This document shows positions 1-8,123 of a DNA stretch of 14,401 nt, in pieces. Position numbers and translations under genes: made by a program. Below the pieces are notes generated by a model that saw only the letters and a program-made list of their open reading frames with translations, did not search any database and was not told the DNA's origin. Positions within the stretch are counted from its first letter, which is position 1. Each line of letters starts with the position of its first letter. Source of the stretch: Bacteroidota bacterium (lineage in GTDB: Bacteria; Bacteroidota; Bacteroidia; Bacteroidales; Prolixibacteraceae); NCBI GenBank assembly GCA_030632865.1, contig DAOVTY010000053.1:1-14401 (forward strand). The letters run 5' to 3'.

Positions 1-378
1 CTGGATATGTTGCGTAACGAACCGGAACACAAAAAGAAACTATGGACTATTGTTAATGCACTTCAAAAAGGATTAAAAGAGGCAGGTTTCGATTTAGGAA
101 AAACAAATTCGCCTGTAACGCCAGTTTATCTTCAAGGTGGGGAAGCAGAGGCAACAAACTTGGTTTACGACCTTCGCGAAAATTATGGCATTTTCTGCTC
201 GATGATAGTTTATCCGGTAATTCCAAAAGGCGAACTGATTTTACGATTGATTCCTACTGCTATGCACTCGCTCGAAGATGTTGAAATTACTTTAAAAGCA
301 TTTAAGGAAGTACGCAAAAGACTGGAAGGTGGTAATTATTCAAAAACCGAAATAGCAAATGTTAAGGTTGACATGTAA
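1..378 (+). CDS. Alpha-oxoamine synthase family PLP enzyme, C-terminal fragment
   Basis: This is the last 125 codons of a gene that begins before the window: the frame is open from base 1 and ends at TAA 376-378. The family (glycine C-acetyltransferase KBL, 8-amino-7-oxononanoate synthase BioF, serine palmitoyltransferase) condenses an amino acid with an acyl-CoA in the cytoplasm using pyridoxal phosphate. Visible are the small C-terminal domain with the segment GFDLGKTNSPVTPVYL and the family's conserved carboxylate-binding arginine in LILRLIPTAMHS, which matches the R-x-x-x-T-A-x-H pattern of this fold. The PLP lysine lies outside the window. The fragment cannot separate a KBL-like from an SPT-like member. 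In Bacteroidota an SPT-like enzyme would start sphingolipid synthesis, which would suit the envelope theme but is inference. A terminator follows directly. Confidence 0.85.
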   Translation: MDMLRNEPEHKKKLWTIVNALQKGLKEAGFDLGKTNSPVTPVYLQGGEAEATNLVYDLRENYGIFCSMIVYPVIPKGELILRLIPTAMHSLEDVEITLKAFKEVRKRLEGGNYSKTEIANVKVDM

Positions 379-401
379 AAACATATAAAAATATATTTAT
401 T

Positions 402-432
402 AAGGGAAGCTAAAAATAGCTCCCCTTTTTTT
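402..432 (+). terminator. Intrinsic terminator of the alpha-oxoamine synthase gene
   Basis: A nine-position stem, GGGAAGCTA (404-412) against TAGCTCCCC (417-425), has one A/C mismatch and an AAAA loop. It is followed directly by seven T residues (426-432). Two As before the stem can pair with the first Ts. It sits 24 bases after the stop codon, so it ends plus-strand transcription before the minus-strand membrane gene. Confidence 0.85.
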
Positions 433-481
433 GTGTAATTATTTTTAAACAACCTAATTCTATATATATTTTAAGTTGAAA

Positions 482-1186
482 CTACTCTTCGTTAACACCC
501 AAAATTGGAATTGGATTCTCCTCGTCTTTTTCGTTTAAAACAGATTGATAAAAAGTAGCAAAAGCTGCATGTATCCAAATTATAGAAATAACTGCTCCAA
601 CAATAAAAACTAATGCTCCAGCAATAAATACAAAAAATGAAATAATTGCCATAAAGAAAATTTCCCATCCATGCCCCTTGGTCATTTCCCAACTTTTTTC
701 AACGGCTTTCATTGGATCCAGATTTTTGTCCATTACCAATAATGGAACAAACACAAGTCGACATGCGACAATAATTCCAGGTATTATTAATAACATAACA
801 CCAAGCATTACTAGCGCTGCCACAATTAAATTGGCCAATACAATGTTAAGATATTTAGTTTTAAATCCTTCAAAAAGAATTTTTAAATCAAGCTCTTCGT
901 CTCGCATTGCTTTAAGGAAAAGATATTTTTCGCCAAACTTAATAATTGGCAAAAACATAAAAGAATACGCTAATCCAAATAGAATAATTGGAAGTAAGAA
1001 TAATAACGAGAAATCAAAATCTCCATTGAATTTCATATTTGCTCCAGCAGAAGGTCCTTTTAATAGACCAACAATAATTACTGTTGCCAGCAATAATAAG
1101 AATGAACTACCAAACATTTTGCGCCATGCGAAACTAAAACTTCCGCCAATTGAGGGAACTAGATTAAAATACTTTTCATTTTCCAT
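482..1186 (-). CDS. Multi-pass integral membrane protein, YciC/DUF975-like
   Basis: A 234-residue inner-membrane protein of unknown function. Hydrophobic segments lie at about residues 27-44, 58-82, 114-152 (long enough for two passes) and 173-213 (two passes), giving about six membrane spans. Between spans four and five is the segment CRLVFVPLLVMDKNLDPMKA followed by a KSWEMTKGHGW stretch. This resembles the R...P-L-V-x-D...A-x-x-x-S-W-x-x-x-x-G signature of the YciC/DUF975/glycerophosphodiester-phosphodiesterase membrane-domain group. The start is the ATG at 1186, preceded by an AT-rich leader without Shine-Dalgarno. The gene is divergent from the LuxR-type regulator, and the dyads at 1261-1299 lie between them, so it is a plausible target of that regulator. 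No catalytic residues are recognisable. Confidence 0.8.
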   Translation of the reverse strand: MENEKYFNLVPSIGGSFSFAWRKMFGSSFLLLLATVIIVGLLKGPSAGANMKFNGDFDFSLLFLLPIILFGLAYSFMFLPIIKFGEKYLFLKAMRDEELDLKILFEGFKTKYLNIVLANLIVAALVMLGVMLLIIPGIIVACRLVFVPLLVMDKNLDPMKAVEKSWEMTKGHGWEIFFMAIISFFVFIAGALVFIVGAVISIIWIHAAFATFYQSVLNEKDEENPIPILGVNEE

Positions 1187-1258
1187 TTTATAAATAATTA
1201 GTTAATAATTTTCAAAATATTTTCGAATCAAAAATAGTGTAAATCAAAAAAATATCCT

Positions 1259-1300
1259 TCCTACTTTGGTAGGATTTTTAATATTCACTACTTTGGTAGT
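1259..1300. promoter_or_regulatory. Tandem dyad pair, candidate operator and/or promoter
   Basis: The 12-mer CTACTTTGGTAG occurs twice, at 1261-1272 and 1288-1299, 27 bases apart. Each copy is an inverted repeat (CTAC/GTAG around a TTTG centre), extended to TCCTAC/GTAGGA in the first and ACTAC/GTAGT in the second. LuxR-type HTH proteins usually bind dyads, so the regulator encoded just downstream may bind here and control itself and the divergent membrane gene. An alternative or overlapping reading is a Bacteroidota promoter: TTTG (1265-1268), 20 bases, then TACTTTGG (1289-1296), which is one mismatch from TAnnTTTG. A looser half site, CTACTAAAG, lies at 1339-1347. The repeat is seen in the sequence; the function is inferred. 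Confidence 0.6.
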
Positions 1301-1359
1301 TGCTAGTATTAAAGCAGACTTTATATAATTGCACAGCACTACTAAAGTTTAAATGTCTA

Positions 1360-2325
1360 ATGCAAATTGAATACATTTTTTATATCGCAACGTTTATAAT
1401 TTCTGCCGGCATGGCTGTTATTGGAATAATGGTTTCATACCAACTTTATCAAAAACATCAGAAACCTGTATTACAAATTTTACTTTATCAGCAAATATTT
1501 CTTTTTTCTTTTTTTATTTATGGAATTTGGGGAAATCTGGCGATTAGGGAAATTATTAGCGATTTAAATTTAAGCATTGAATTAAGCAGCAAACTTGCAA
1601 TTTTCATACCTGTAATAGGAATTCCTTTTTTAGTAGTTAGTTGGTTTATGCTACTTAGATTTGGATTTAGCATCAATGAATTTAAAACTTCGAAGGTGTT
1701 TACAATTGGGTATTTCCCCATTCTTATTAGTATAATATTTACATTATCACTTCTTCTTCAACAGGGTGTTTTACAAATTCCCACCAACCCCGATCTATTT
1801 ATCATTCGCTTAATTGCAATACTGAATCTTACGATCCATCTAGTATTTATTATACCGTTTATAAAAACTAAAAAAAAACGACCATTAATAAAAGAAACCG
1901 GGCTTGATACACGTATGATTTTACTCTATTTTTTTGGTGTAATTTTATATTCTTTATTACTTAGTTTTTACAATGTATTCGGGTATATTTCAGTTTGTAT
2001 TTCTATAATTATGTTATTCGGAATTAGCACAGTAATTCCTATAATTATTTGGCTGAATTTAAATTTACAGAAATTACAACCAATAAATTACAACATAGAT
2101 TTTAATGAATTTTGTAAATTATACGAAATATCGAAACGTGAGTCGGAAATTATTTTAGAAATTTGTTCGGGGTTATCGAACAAAGCTATCTCAGAAAAAT
2201 TATTTATAACCCTACAAACAGTAAAAGATCACAATCATCGTATTTACACAAAAACCAGAGTTCAAAGTCGGATGCAGCTCTCTAATTTAGTAAGAGAAAA
2301 AACCAGCGAAACTATTAATCTCTAA
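1360..2325 (+). CDS. Membrane-embedded LuxR-type transcriptional regulator (7TM-HTH)
   Basis: A 321-residue protein. Seven hydrophobic segments fill residues 1 to about 233 (roughly 2-29, 37-60, 74-101, 113-135, 147-168, 186-207, 209-232). A LuxR/GerE helix-turn-helix follows at about 255-311, with the family pattern SKRESEI...GLSNKAISEKLFIT...TVKDH...IY.K..V.SR.QL. It looks like a one-component sensor whose membrane part may sense something in or across the membrane. There is no receiver domain or visible sensor kinase. The frame stays open upstream to a TTG at 1300, but that codon overlaps the second dyad copy, and the ATG at 1360 gives a clean first membrane segment, so I chose 1360. The 3' end overlaps tamB tail to tail by 11 bases. 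The ligand and targets are unknown; the adjacent divergent membrane gene and the gene itself are the best guesses. Confidence 0.82.
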   Translation: MQIEYIFYIATFIISAGMAVIGIMVSYQLYQKHQKPVLQILLYQQIFLFSFFIYGIWGNLAIREIISDLNLSIELSSKLAIFIPVIGIPFLVVSWFMLLRFGFSINEFKTSKVFTIGYFPILISIIFTLSLLLQQGVLQIPTNPDLFIIRLIAILNLTIHLVFIIPFIKTKKKRPLIKETGLDTRMILLYFFGVILYSLLLSFYNVFGYISVCISIIMLFGISTVIPIIIWLNLNLQKLQPINYNIDFNEFCKLYEISKRESEIILEICSGLSNKAISEKLFITLQTVKDHNHRIYTKTRVQSRMQLSNLVREKTSETINL

Positions 2326-5300
2326 TCTTTTGTTCAAACTTTAAAATTACATCAAAGCCTGAGGTTTTTGAGGTTCCACTTTGAAGTCTTAGAAAAAGCA
2401 AGCGGTTAAGTTCGTACTCTAGAGTAATAGTTTCTGGCGTAATTTCATCGCCTTCGGTTTCGCCAAACCCACGCTGATATGTTACAAACAGGTCGTTGCC
2501 AATATATTTCCCAACAACAAATGCCGCACTTTGCCAATTTTCTGTAGCTGTAATTTCAATCATATCTAAATTAAATTTCGAGCCAACAGTTTTGCTGAGT
2601 TGCGCAGATACCATTTGCGCTACCATACTCGAACCCATTGAATTTACCAATCCATTCTGGCTACTGTATCCCATCTCGTCAACCGTTGCACCAAAAATAA
2701 GAATTGATACGGCCTCCGATTCTGTTACAATCTCCTCATCCAAGAAAAACTCGATTGTTGGGTCGGAAAGCAGCCCCGTAACATTTAAATCTAATTCGCG
2801 CTTCTCTTTTTCGCTATCTCTAAATGTGTATGTTGCATTAAAATTTAGCATTGGGTCAATATCTTCGCCACCCTGAAAAATAATTTCACCCTCGTTAATA
2901 TGCAACTTCTTACCGTATAAAATATAGTGCCCCCTGTTAATTTCAATACTCCCAAAAATCTCTAAAAATAATCCACTTTTTACAACATCGAGTTCTCCGC
3001 GCAACTCCAAACTCATATCTTTACTTCGCAACCATGTATTACGCGGAATTTCCAATCTTATTCGTCCAGTTAAATCTTTATAAAAAGTACTTTTATCTTC
3101 AGTCTTTTTTAATTTAGATTCAGTAATATCTGTAATTTTAGTTATAGAATCTTCTTTACCATAAATTGCTTTCAATAAAAGTGGCTCGCTTTCATAATCA
3201 ATTTCATTATCTCCTTTAGAAAGTAGTTCGGTTAAATTAAAATCAGATTGAATAACCTCTATTGTTCCTCCAAATTCAGGATTAGTTTTACCTTTTTTTA
3301 AAAAAGTATTGGCATCAATTTTAATTTCGTAATTGAGGTTTTTAGCAATAAAAAAACTATTTGCATCTGCCATTAGCGTAGAGCTGGTAATATTGCCTCT
3401 AATCATTGTAGAATCAAATTCTACATTTCCGTTTACAGTTAAAAAACCATTTTCCTGCTTAATTAAAAAAGTATCTAGATTAATTTTATTACCATCTAAT
3501 TGTACCTTAAAATTAATATCGTCGTATTTTAATCCATACTCCGGATCAGAAAAATATCCTTGATCTACACTTAAGTTGCCAAAAAACTGAGGATTATTAA
3601 AACTCCCGGATGCTTTTATATCCATGTTAATTATCCCGGAAATATCAATGGGTGCATTTTCAGTATTAATTTGTTGTTTAAGGTGTAATGAATCTATATT
3701 AATATTAGCCTCGAAAAATTCTGGAGAATTAAAAACTAGACCTGTTGTATCAAAATAAACTTCCATTGGTGCACTAAAATTACCTTCTACGCTTCTCGTA
3801 GAATCAGTCAATGAAAATACCACATCGCTTTTTTTATTACTATAATTTAACTGGCTTGTAATTTTACTAATCGACATTGCGCCGATGCCTGGGTTTTCCA
3901 CATTAATATTTCCTTTTATAATGGGGTTTTGTTTTGTTCCTGTAACACTAAAATTAGATGTCAAAACTCCACTTATAGAATCTTTTAAATTTATTAATTT
4001 ATTAAATGGTGTTAAATCTAAATGGTCAATCGATAGTTGAATGTTTTTTGAATGTTTAAAAGATAAATCGCCATCTAACTTTAAACTAAATTTTGGTTGA
4101 TTGTAATCCTTCATCCATAAATTTCGAAATTTTAAATCGCTATCTATAAATTCTACCGACAATAATGTATCTGCAAGATAATAGTGAGAGAAAAATGTTT
4201 TTGCTTCTAGCATTGGTAACTCCACAATTACTGTATCTCCCAATTTAACTCGGGTTCTAATTTTTGTTTCCAAAGTATCATTCCAATTTACTTTAATATT
4301 GGCAGTAATTTCGTTATTCAAATATTCTAAATCGGCTTTTAAAGTGTCCCACAAAATTGGGTCTGTTTCAAACTTTAAAGCCATAAACTTGGCCTTTATA
4401 ATTGTTGAATCTTTATTTAGCTTACCTGAGAACCTGGATTCCAGCTCTTCTAATTTTACTGAATAGCCGTTGGCATTTTTTATTTTTGCATTACCAAAAA
4501 GTGACAGATTAGAAATAGGTCCTTCTATTTTTGCATTGGCAGATATATATTCTAAATCGACAGGAAGCTTTAAAATATTATCTAAAAACGACAATGAATC
4601 AGCGACAACACGAAAATCAGATGAAAGGTGTTTGGTTTTTAATTCGAAATTACCAACACCCGAGATATCTGCTCCGGCTAACAACATACTTAAAGAATCG
4701 ACTAAAATTTTATTTTTATCCATTCGCACTTCTATATCTGCCGAACTAACCGGAATTTTATAAACGATACTTTCATTAAGTTTAACAGAAGCTTTTAAAT
4801 TTCGGGTAGAACTTGAAAATCCCTCGCCACTTGCCAGAATGTGTGCATTTAATATTGTACTATCAACTTCAGAAATAAATTCTGTTAAATTAAAACCGGT
4901 GGTAGTTATTGAAACATTATATGCAGGTAATGAGCTAATATTTGAAAGATATCCTTCTATACTTGCTGTTGTATTCCCAGTTTGCAATTCAATTACAGTT
5001 TCAATTCTATCATTTGAATAAAATGCGTTTACCAAAAATTCACTAAATACTCTATCGTCGACAACAGAATTTAGGAGGTTACCATCAACATTAATTGGCA
5101 ACTTATAATTTAAAAGATGCGAACCATTTAATGTTAGCTCCCCATTAATAATACTATTTGTACTTTTAATTTCAATCCAATTTTCCGGAATAACATTTTT
5201 AAACAAAATATCCGCTATATATGGAGCTTTAACAGACTTATTTTTTAAAGCTTTTTTTAATGAGTGAAATTGAGTTTTTACAAAAATTATTTGATTGCCA

Positions 5301-6184
5301 TTTATCAACTCTACTTGTGCATTTGTTGTATCATTTTTTGCTATAAATTCTGTTTTAACTTGTGGCGAACTTGTTAGTTTTAATGTAGGCAAGAAAATTG
5401 CAAGCTCGTTTTTATCAATAGGATTTGCTTCAGCACTAACATCTAAATTATTGAGTGAGCCGTATTTACCATCAATTTTAATATTCGATCCGGTTGTACG
5501 AAGAAGCAAGCTATCAACTTCAAATAAGTTATCATCCATTTTAAACTGGGTGCTAAGTTCATTAACTGTTAGCGTTGGATTTTCGGTTTGAAAGCGCAGA
5601 TTATGCAAATTAGCAGAGATTTGTTTTGTGCAATAAAATCCGTCAACCTCAAAATTTAAACCCGTTAACGTTGTTGGTATTAAATTTATAAAAGTTGTTG
5701 CTATGATCGAACCATTTTTGATAGCCACATATTTAGCATTTATTAAAAACTTAAAAGGTAGTTTTTCATTTAAAGTATCTTTATCTTTTGGGGGATTCTT
5801 ACTAAACAACTCAATAAAATTCCATGTACTATCTCTATTCTGCCAAATATTAAACGAAGGATTTTTCAATAAAATAGTATCCGCAACAATCTTCTTATTT
5901 AATAGAGCCAACACATTATAACGAATGTTTAACGACGAAAAAGAGACAATTGTAATACTATCTTTAGAAATAGAAACATCAGATAGTTCCAATTTACTAT
6001 AAAAGTTTCCATCTAATTGGTCGATTTTAACATCTACATTCCATTTCGATTCTGCAATTTCGGTAAATTTAATTCTTACAATTTTTCTGAACAGCGGAGT
6101 TTGAGTAAAAATTAAAAAAAGCATTATCAACAGAAAAAATCCTGATGTAATTATCAATAAATATTTTAATACTTTTTTTATCAT
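2315..6184 (-). CDS. tamB: Translocation and assembly module protein TamB (DUF490)
   Basis: A 1289-residue AsmA-superfamily protein. TamB is anchored in the inner membrane and spans the periplasm as a long hydrophobic beta-taco groove, working with a TamA/TamL barrel in outer-membrane protein assembly and phospholipid movement. Seen here are one N-terminal membrane anchor (about residues 5-26), then about 900 residues of repeating beta-strand sequence rich in N, D, S and I with many G-N-L/I and F/L-x-V-x-G turns. The C-terminal DUF490 domain fills roughly the last 350-400 residues, with YGKKLHINEGEIIFQGG, LNVTGLLSDPTIEF and SEAVSILIFG motifs. The frame extends upstream to 6259, but that would overlap tamL and bury the anchor. 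The ATG at 6184, seven bases after the tamL stop, is chosen. The length is typical of the family. It is clearly co-transcribed with tamL. Confidence 0.93.
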   Translation of the reverse strand: MIKKVLKYLLIITSGFFLLIMLFLIFTQTPLFRKIVRIKFTEIAESKWNVDVKIDQLDGNFYSKLELSDVSISKDSITIVSFSSLNIRYNVLALLNKKIVADTILLKNPSFNIWQNRDSTWNFIELFSKNPPKDKDTLNEKLPFKFLINAKYVAIKNGSIIATTFINLIPTTLTGLNFEVDGFYCTKQISANLHNLRFQTENPTLTVNELSTQFKMDDNLFEVDSLLLRTTGSNIKIDGKYGSLNNLDVSAEANPIDKNELAIFLPTLKLTSSPQVKTEFIAKNDTTNAQVELINGNQIIFVKTQFHSLKKALKNKSVKAPYIADILFKNVIPENWIEIKSTNSIINGELTLNGSHLLNYKLPINVDGNLLNSVVDDRVFSEFLVNAFYSNDRIETVIELQTGNTTASIEGYLSNISSLPAYNVSITTTGFNLTEFISEVDSTILNAHILASGEGFSSSTRNLKASVKLNESIVYKIPVSSADIEVRMDKNKILVDSLSMLLAGADISGVGNFELKTKHLSSDFRVVADSLSFLDNILKLPVDLEYISANAKIEGPISNLSLFGNAKIKNANGYSVKLEELESRFSGKLNKDSTIIKAKFMALKFETDPILWDTLKADLEYLNNEITANIKVNWNDTLETKIRTRVKLGDTVIVELPMLEAKTFFSHYYLADTLLSVEFIDSDLKFRNLWMKDYNQPKFSLKLDGDLSFKHSKNIQLSIDHLDLTPFNKLINLKDSISGVLTSNFSVTGTKQNPIIKGNINVENPGIGAMSISKITSQLNYSNKKSDVVFSLTDSTRSVEGNFSAPMEVYFDTTGLVFNSPEFFEANINIDSLHLKQQINTENAPIDISGIINMDIKASGSFNNPQFFGNLSVDQGYFSDPEYGLKYDDINFKVQLDGNKINLDTFLIKQENGFLTVNGNVEFDSTMIRGNITSSTLMADANSFFIAKNLNYEIKIDANTFLKKGKTNPEFGGTIEVIQSDFNLTELLSKGDNEIDYESEPLLLKAIYGKEDSITKITDITESKLKKTEDKSTFYKDLTGRIRLEIPRNTWLRSKDMSLELRGELDVVKSGLFLEIFGSIEINRGHYILYGKKLHINEGEIIFQGGEDIDPMLNFNATYTFRDSEKEKRELDLNVTGLLSDPTIEFFLDEEIVTESEAVSILIFGATVDEMGYSSQNGLVNSMGSSMVAQMVSAQLSKTVGSKFNLDMIEITATENWQSAAFVVGKYIGNDLFVTYQRGFGETEGDEITPETITLEYELNRLLFLRLQSGTSKTSGFDVILKFEQKIRD

Positions 6185-6191
6185 TTTCACA

Positions 6192-8015
6192 CTAAAAACT
6201 ATGACCAATATTAAAATGAAATTGCCATTTGGTATCGCGATCAAATACAGGGCGTGCAAAGTCTATACCCACCGGACCAATTAGAGTTTTAACTCTTACA
6301 CCGGTGCCCACTGAATAACGTAACTCGCTCAGGTTGTAACTGTAGGCCTCTTCCCACACATTTCCCATATCGCTATATATTGCCAAAATTATTTTTTTAC
6401 CGACAGAGAATCTAAGCTCGGCACTTCCTTCCAAAAGACTTTTACCGCCAATTGGACGCCCCGACTCATCTTTAGGTCCCAAATTACTCCTGGACCATCC
6501 TCTCACCGAGTTACTTCCTCCTGCAAAAAAACGTTCATCGGTTGGAATATATTCGTTTCCATCGGTACGTTGAATTATCCCTATTTTTGCTTTTAGCGCA
6601 ACTATTAGTCCTTTATGAATACCAACATAAGTTTTATACTCTGTAAGTATTCTGTAAAAGGGTAAAGCCTTTGTAAAAAAAAGCCCATTGGTTTTTACAT
6701 TCAATAAAATTGCATAACCTTGCACTGGATCGAGTAACGGTTCAGACATATCGTAAATTCCACCAAATACAATTCCTCCTTTTTTATAATACAATTCTTC
6801 AGTATATTCAGAATCAGAATCAATACCCGATACATTTATAGTATCTAATACAACATCTTCAAACTCATATCCAAACGAAGTATTTAATTGTTTAGAGAAA
6901 CTTTGCAGCATAGAAATATTAAATCCGTATTTTTTTAATCGATATCCAGGTTCATCTTCGCTTTGTACAAAAGGATTAAGAATTAAAGTATTTTCAGGAA
7001 AAAAAACTGACGGTTGAGAAAACTTGAGATAAAAATTGTAAGGCTCGAGCCCCGAATGTTTTCCGTACAAACTCAATCTTCCGGTATTTGTAAATACACC
7101 AAGTAGTTGCAATTCGGCAAAAGTCCTGAATTTATCTTCGCGCCCATAACCTGCACCAAAACGAGTAGTCCAACGTGGAGCCTCTTTAATTTGAATATGA
7201 ACAGGTAGAGTGTCAAGTGCAGGGTTTTTCATTTTGGCTTTAATAGATGCAACTCTATACATTCCCTGATTATAAATATGTCGCTGTGTATTGTCAATTT
7301 TTTTCTTAGACCAAATATCACCTGGTTTATATGCAAGCTGTCTGAGAATACTCTTGTCTGGAACTTTTTTGTTACCATCAACATAAGTTTCTCCAAAACG
7401 GACTAATTGTCCTCTTTTAATCATCCATTCTACCTCTACTGTATTATATGTTGTATCAACAGATAAATTGTAATTTACAATAGCAAATGGATAGCCAATA
7501 TTACTAAACTCCTCGGCAATTAATAACTGATCTTTTAATAGTGCCTTATCGCTAAAAGTTTTCGAAATAGTAAGTTGCGATTGAAGAAGTACATTTCTTG
7601 TTTCGCGCAAATGCAACGCTTCCTTTATAGTATAGATAGAATCAACCAAATAACTAATTTCCGAAACTTGAACCGGATCGGTTTCATTAACAAATATAAC
7701 GAGCTTTACTTTTTGCTTTTTAGTAAGTGTAATTTTCGGCTCACTAAATGAAACATTTAAATATCCATTTTTCTGATATTGCTGCTTAATTCGTCTAATA
7801 TCTTCTTGATAAAGTTTATTAGAAAAAAGAACTTCATCCTCTTTTAATATTTTCCTTTTAAACCACGACGTAGATTCCAATGTCATACTTTCCTTGATCA
7901 TTGAAACATTAAGCGCACTTTCGCCTTTAAATTTGATCTGTTTTATGCGCATATTTTCTTGTGCAAAACAGGTGCCTACAATCAACGAAAAGAGTATGTA
8001 AAAAAGAAACTTCAA
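6192..8015 (-). CDS. tamL: Omp85/BamA-family outer-membrane protein, TamA/TamL-like
   Basis: About 607 residues with the start used here. Three POTRA domains are visible at about residues 22-111, 115-201 and 204-277, the last with the VRFGETYVDGNKKVP pattern. A 16-strand-type barrel runs from about 282 to the terminal Phe, with the Omp85 signature SVRGW near residue 504 and GIDFARPV near 583. It would fold or insert outer-membrane components together with TamB, encoded seven bases downstream. The only upstream ATG (8129) overlaps the divergent gene and would put 38 odd residues before the signal peptide. A TTG at 8015 gives MKFLFYILFSLIVGTCFAQ, a normal signal, and a second TTG lies at 8039. 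The signal contains a Cys (VGTC), a weak lipobox. Bacteroidota TamL is reported as a lipoprotein, but SPase I cleavage at CFA/Q is equally possible. A BamA identity is less likely given the tamB partner. Confidence 0.88.
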   Translation of the reverse strand: MKFLFYILFSLIVGTCFAQENMRIKQIKFKGESALNVSMIKESMTLESTSWFKRKILKEDEVLFSNKLYQEDIRRIKQQYQKNGYLNVSFSEPKITLTKKQKVKLVIFVNETDPVQVSEISYLVDSIYTIKEALHLRETRNVLLQSQLTISKTFSDKALLKDQLLIAEEFSNIGYPFAIVNYNLSVDTTYNTVEVEWMIKRGQLVRFGETYVDGNKKVPDKSILRQLAYKPGDIWSKKKIDNTQRHIYNQGMYRVASIKAKMKNPALDTLPVHIQIKEAPRWTTRFGAGYGREDKFRTFAELQLLGVFTNTGRLSLYGKHSGLEPYNFYLKFSQPSVFFPENTLILNPFVQSEDEPGYRLKKYGFNISMLQSFSKQLNTSFGYEFEDVVLDTINVSGIDSDSEYTEELYYKKGGIVFGGIYDMSEPLLDPVQGYAILLNVKTNGLFFTKALPFYRILTEYKTYVGIHKGLIVALKAKIGIIQRTDGNEYIPTDERFFAGGSNSVRGWSRSNLGPKDESGRPIGGKSLLEGSAELRFSVGKKIILAIYSDMGNVWEEAYSYNLSELRYSVGTGVRVKTLIGPVGIDFARPVFDRDTKWQFHFNIGHSF

Positions 8016-8036
8016 ACAATGGATTTTAATGACTTT

Positions 8037-8044
8037 CAAAGATA
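8037..8044 (-). promoter_or_regulatory. Candidate -7 promoter element for tamL-tamB
   Basis: On the minus strand this reads TATCTTTG, an exact match to the Bacteroidota -7 consensus TAnnTTTG. Transcription would start near 8031, about 15 bases before the TTG at 8015. This agrees with the signal-peptide-based start and argues against the ATG at 8129. No good TTTG box is visible at the expected upstream distance; only TTTATT lies there. Confidence 0.5.
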
Positions 8045-8071
8045 AAAAAATAGGATACAGAAAAAATAAAT

Positions 8072-8079
8072 TATATTTG
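8072..8079 (+). promoter_or_regulatory. Candidate -7 promoter element for the FadL-like gene
   Basis: TATATTTG matches the Bacteroidota TAnnTTTG -7 element. It lies 44 bases before the ATG at 8124, giving a leader of about 38 bases. The upstream -33 TTTG box is not obvious. Together with the minus-strand element at 8037-8044 it makes a compact divergent promoter region. Confidence 0.4.
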
Positions 8080-8123
8080 AATTTTAGTGGAAATTTGTCT
8101 AAATTAAGCTTGTTAGTTTTAAT

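Noticed and set aside
678..1193. 171-codon plus-strand ORF opposite the membrane protein gene
   Set aside because: It lies fully antisense to a convincing membrane protein and its product is low-information (S, N, I-rich) with no domain; it is a shadow frame.
1300..1359. TTG start at 1300 for the LuxR-type regulator
   Set aside because: It would place the start codon on the last base of the second dyad copy and add 20 residues before the first membrane segment; the ATG at 1360 is better.
6185..6259. Upstream extension of tamB to 6259
   Set aside because: It would overlap the conserved C-terminal barrel strands of tamL and precede the membrane anchor with 25 unrelated residues.
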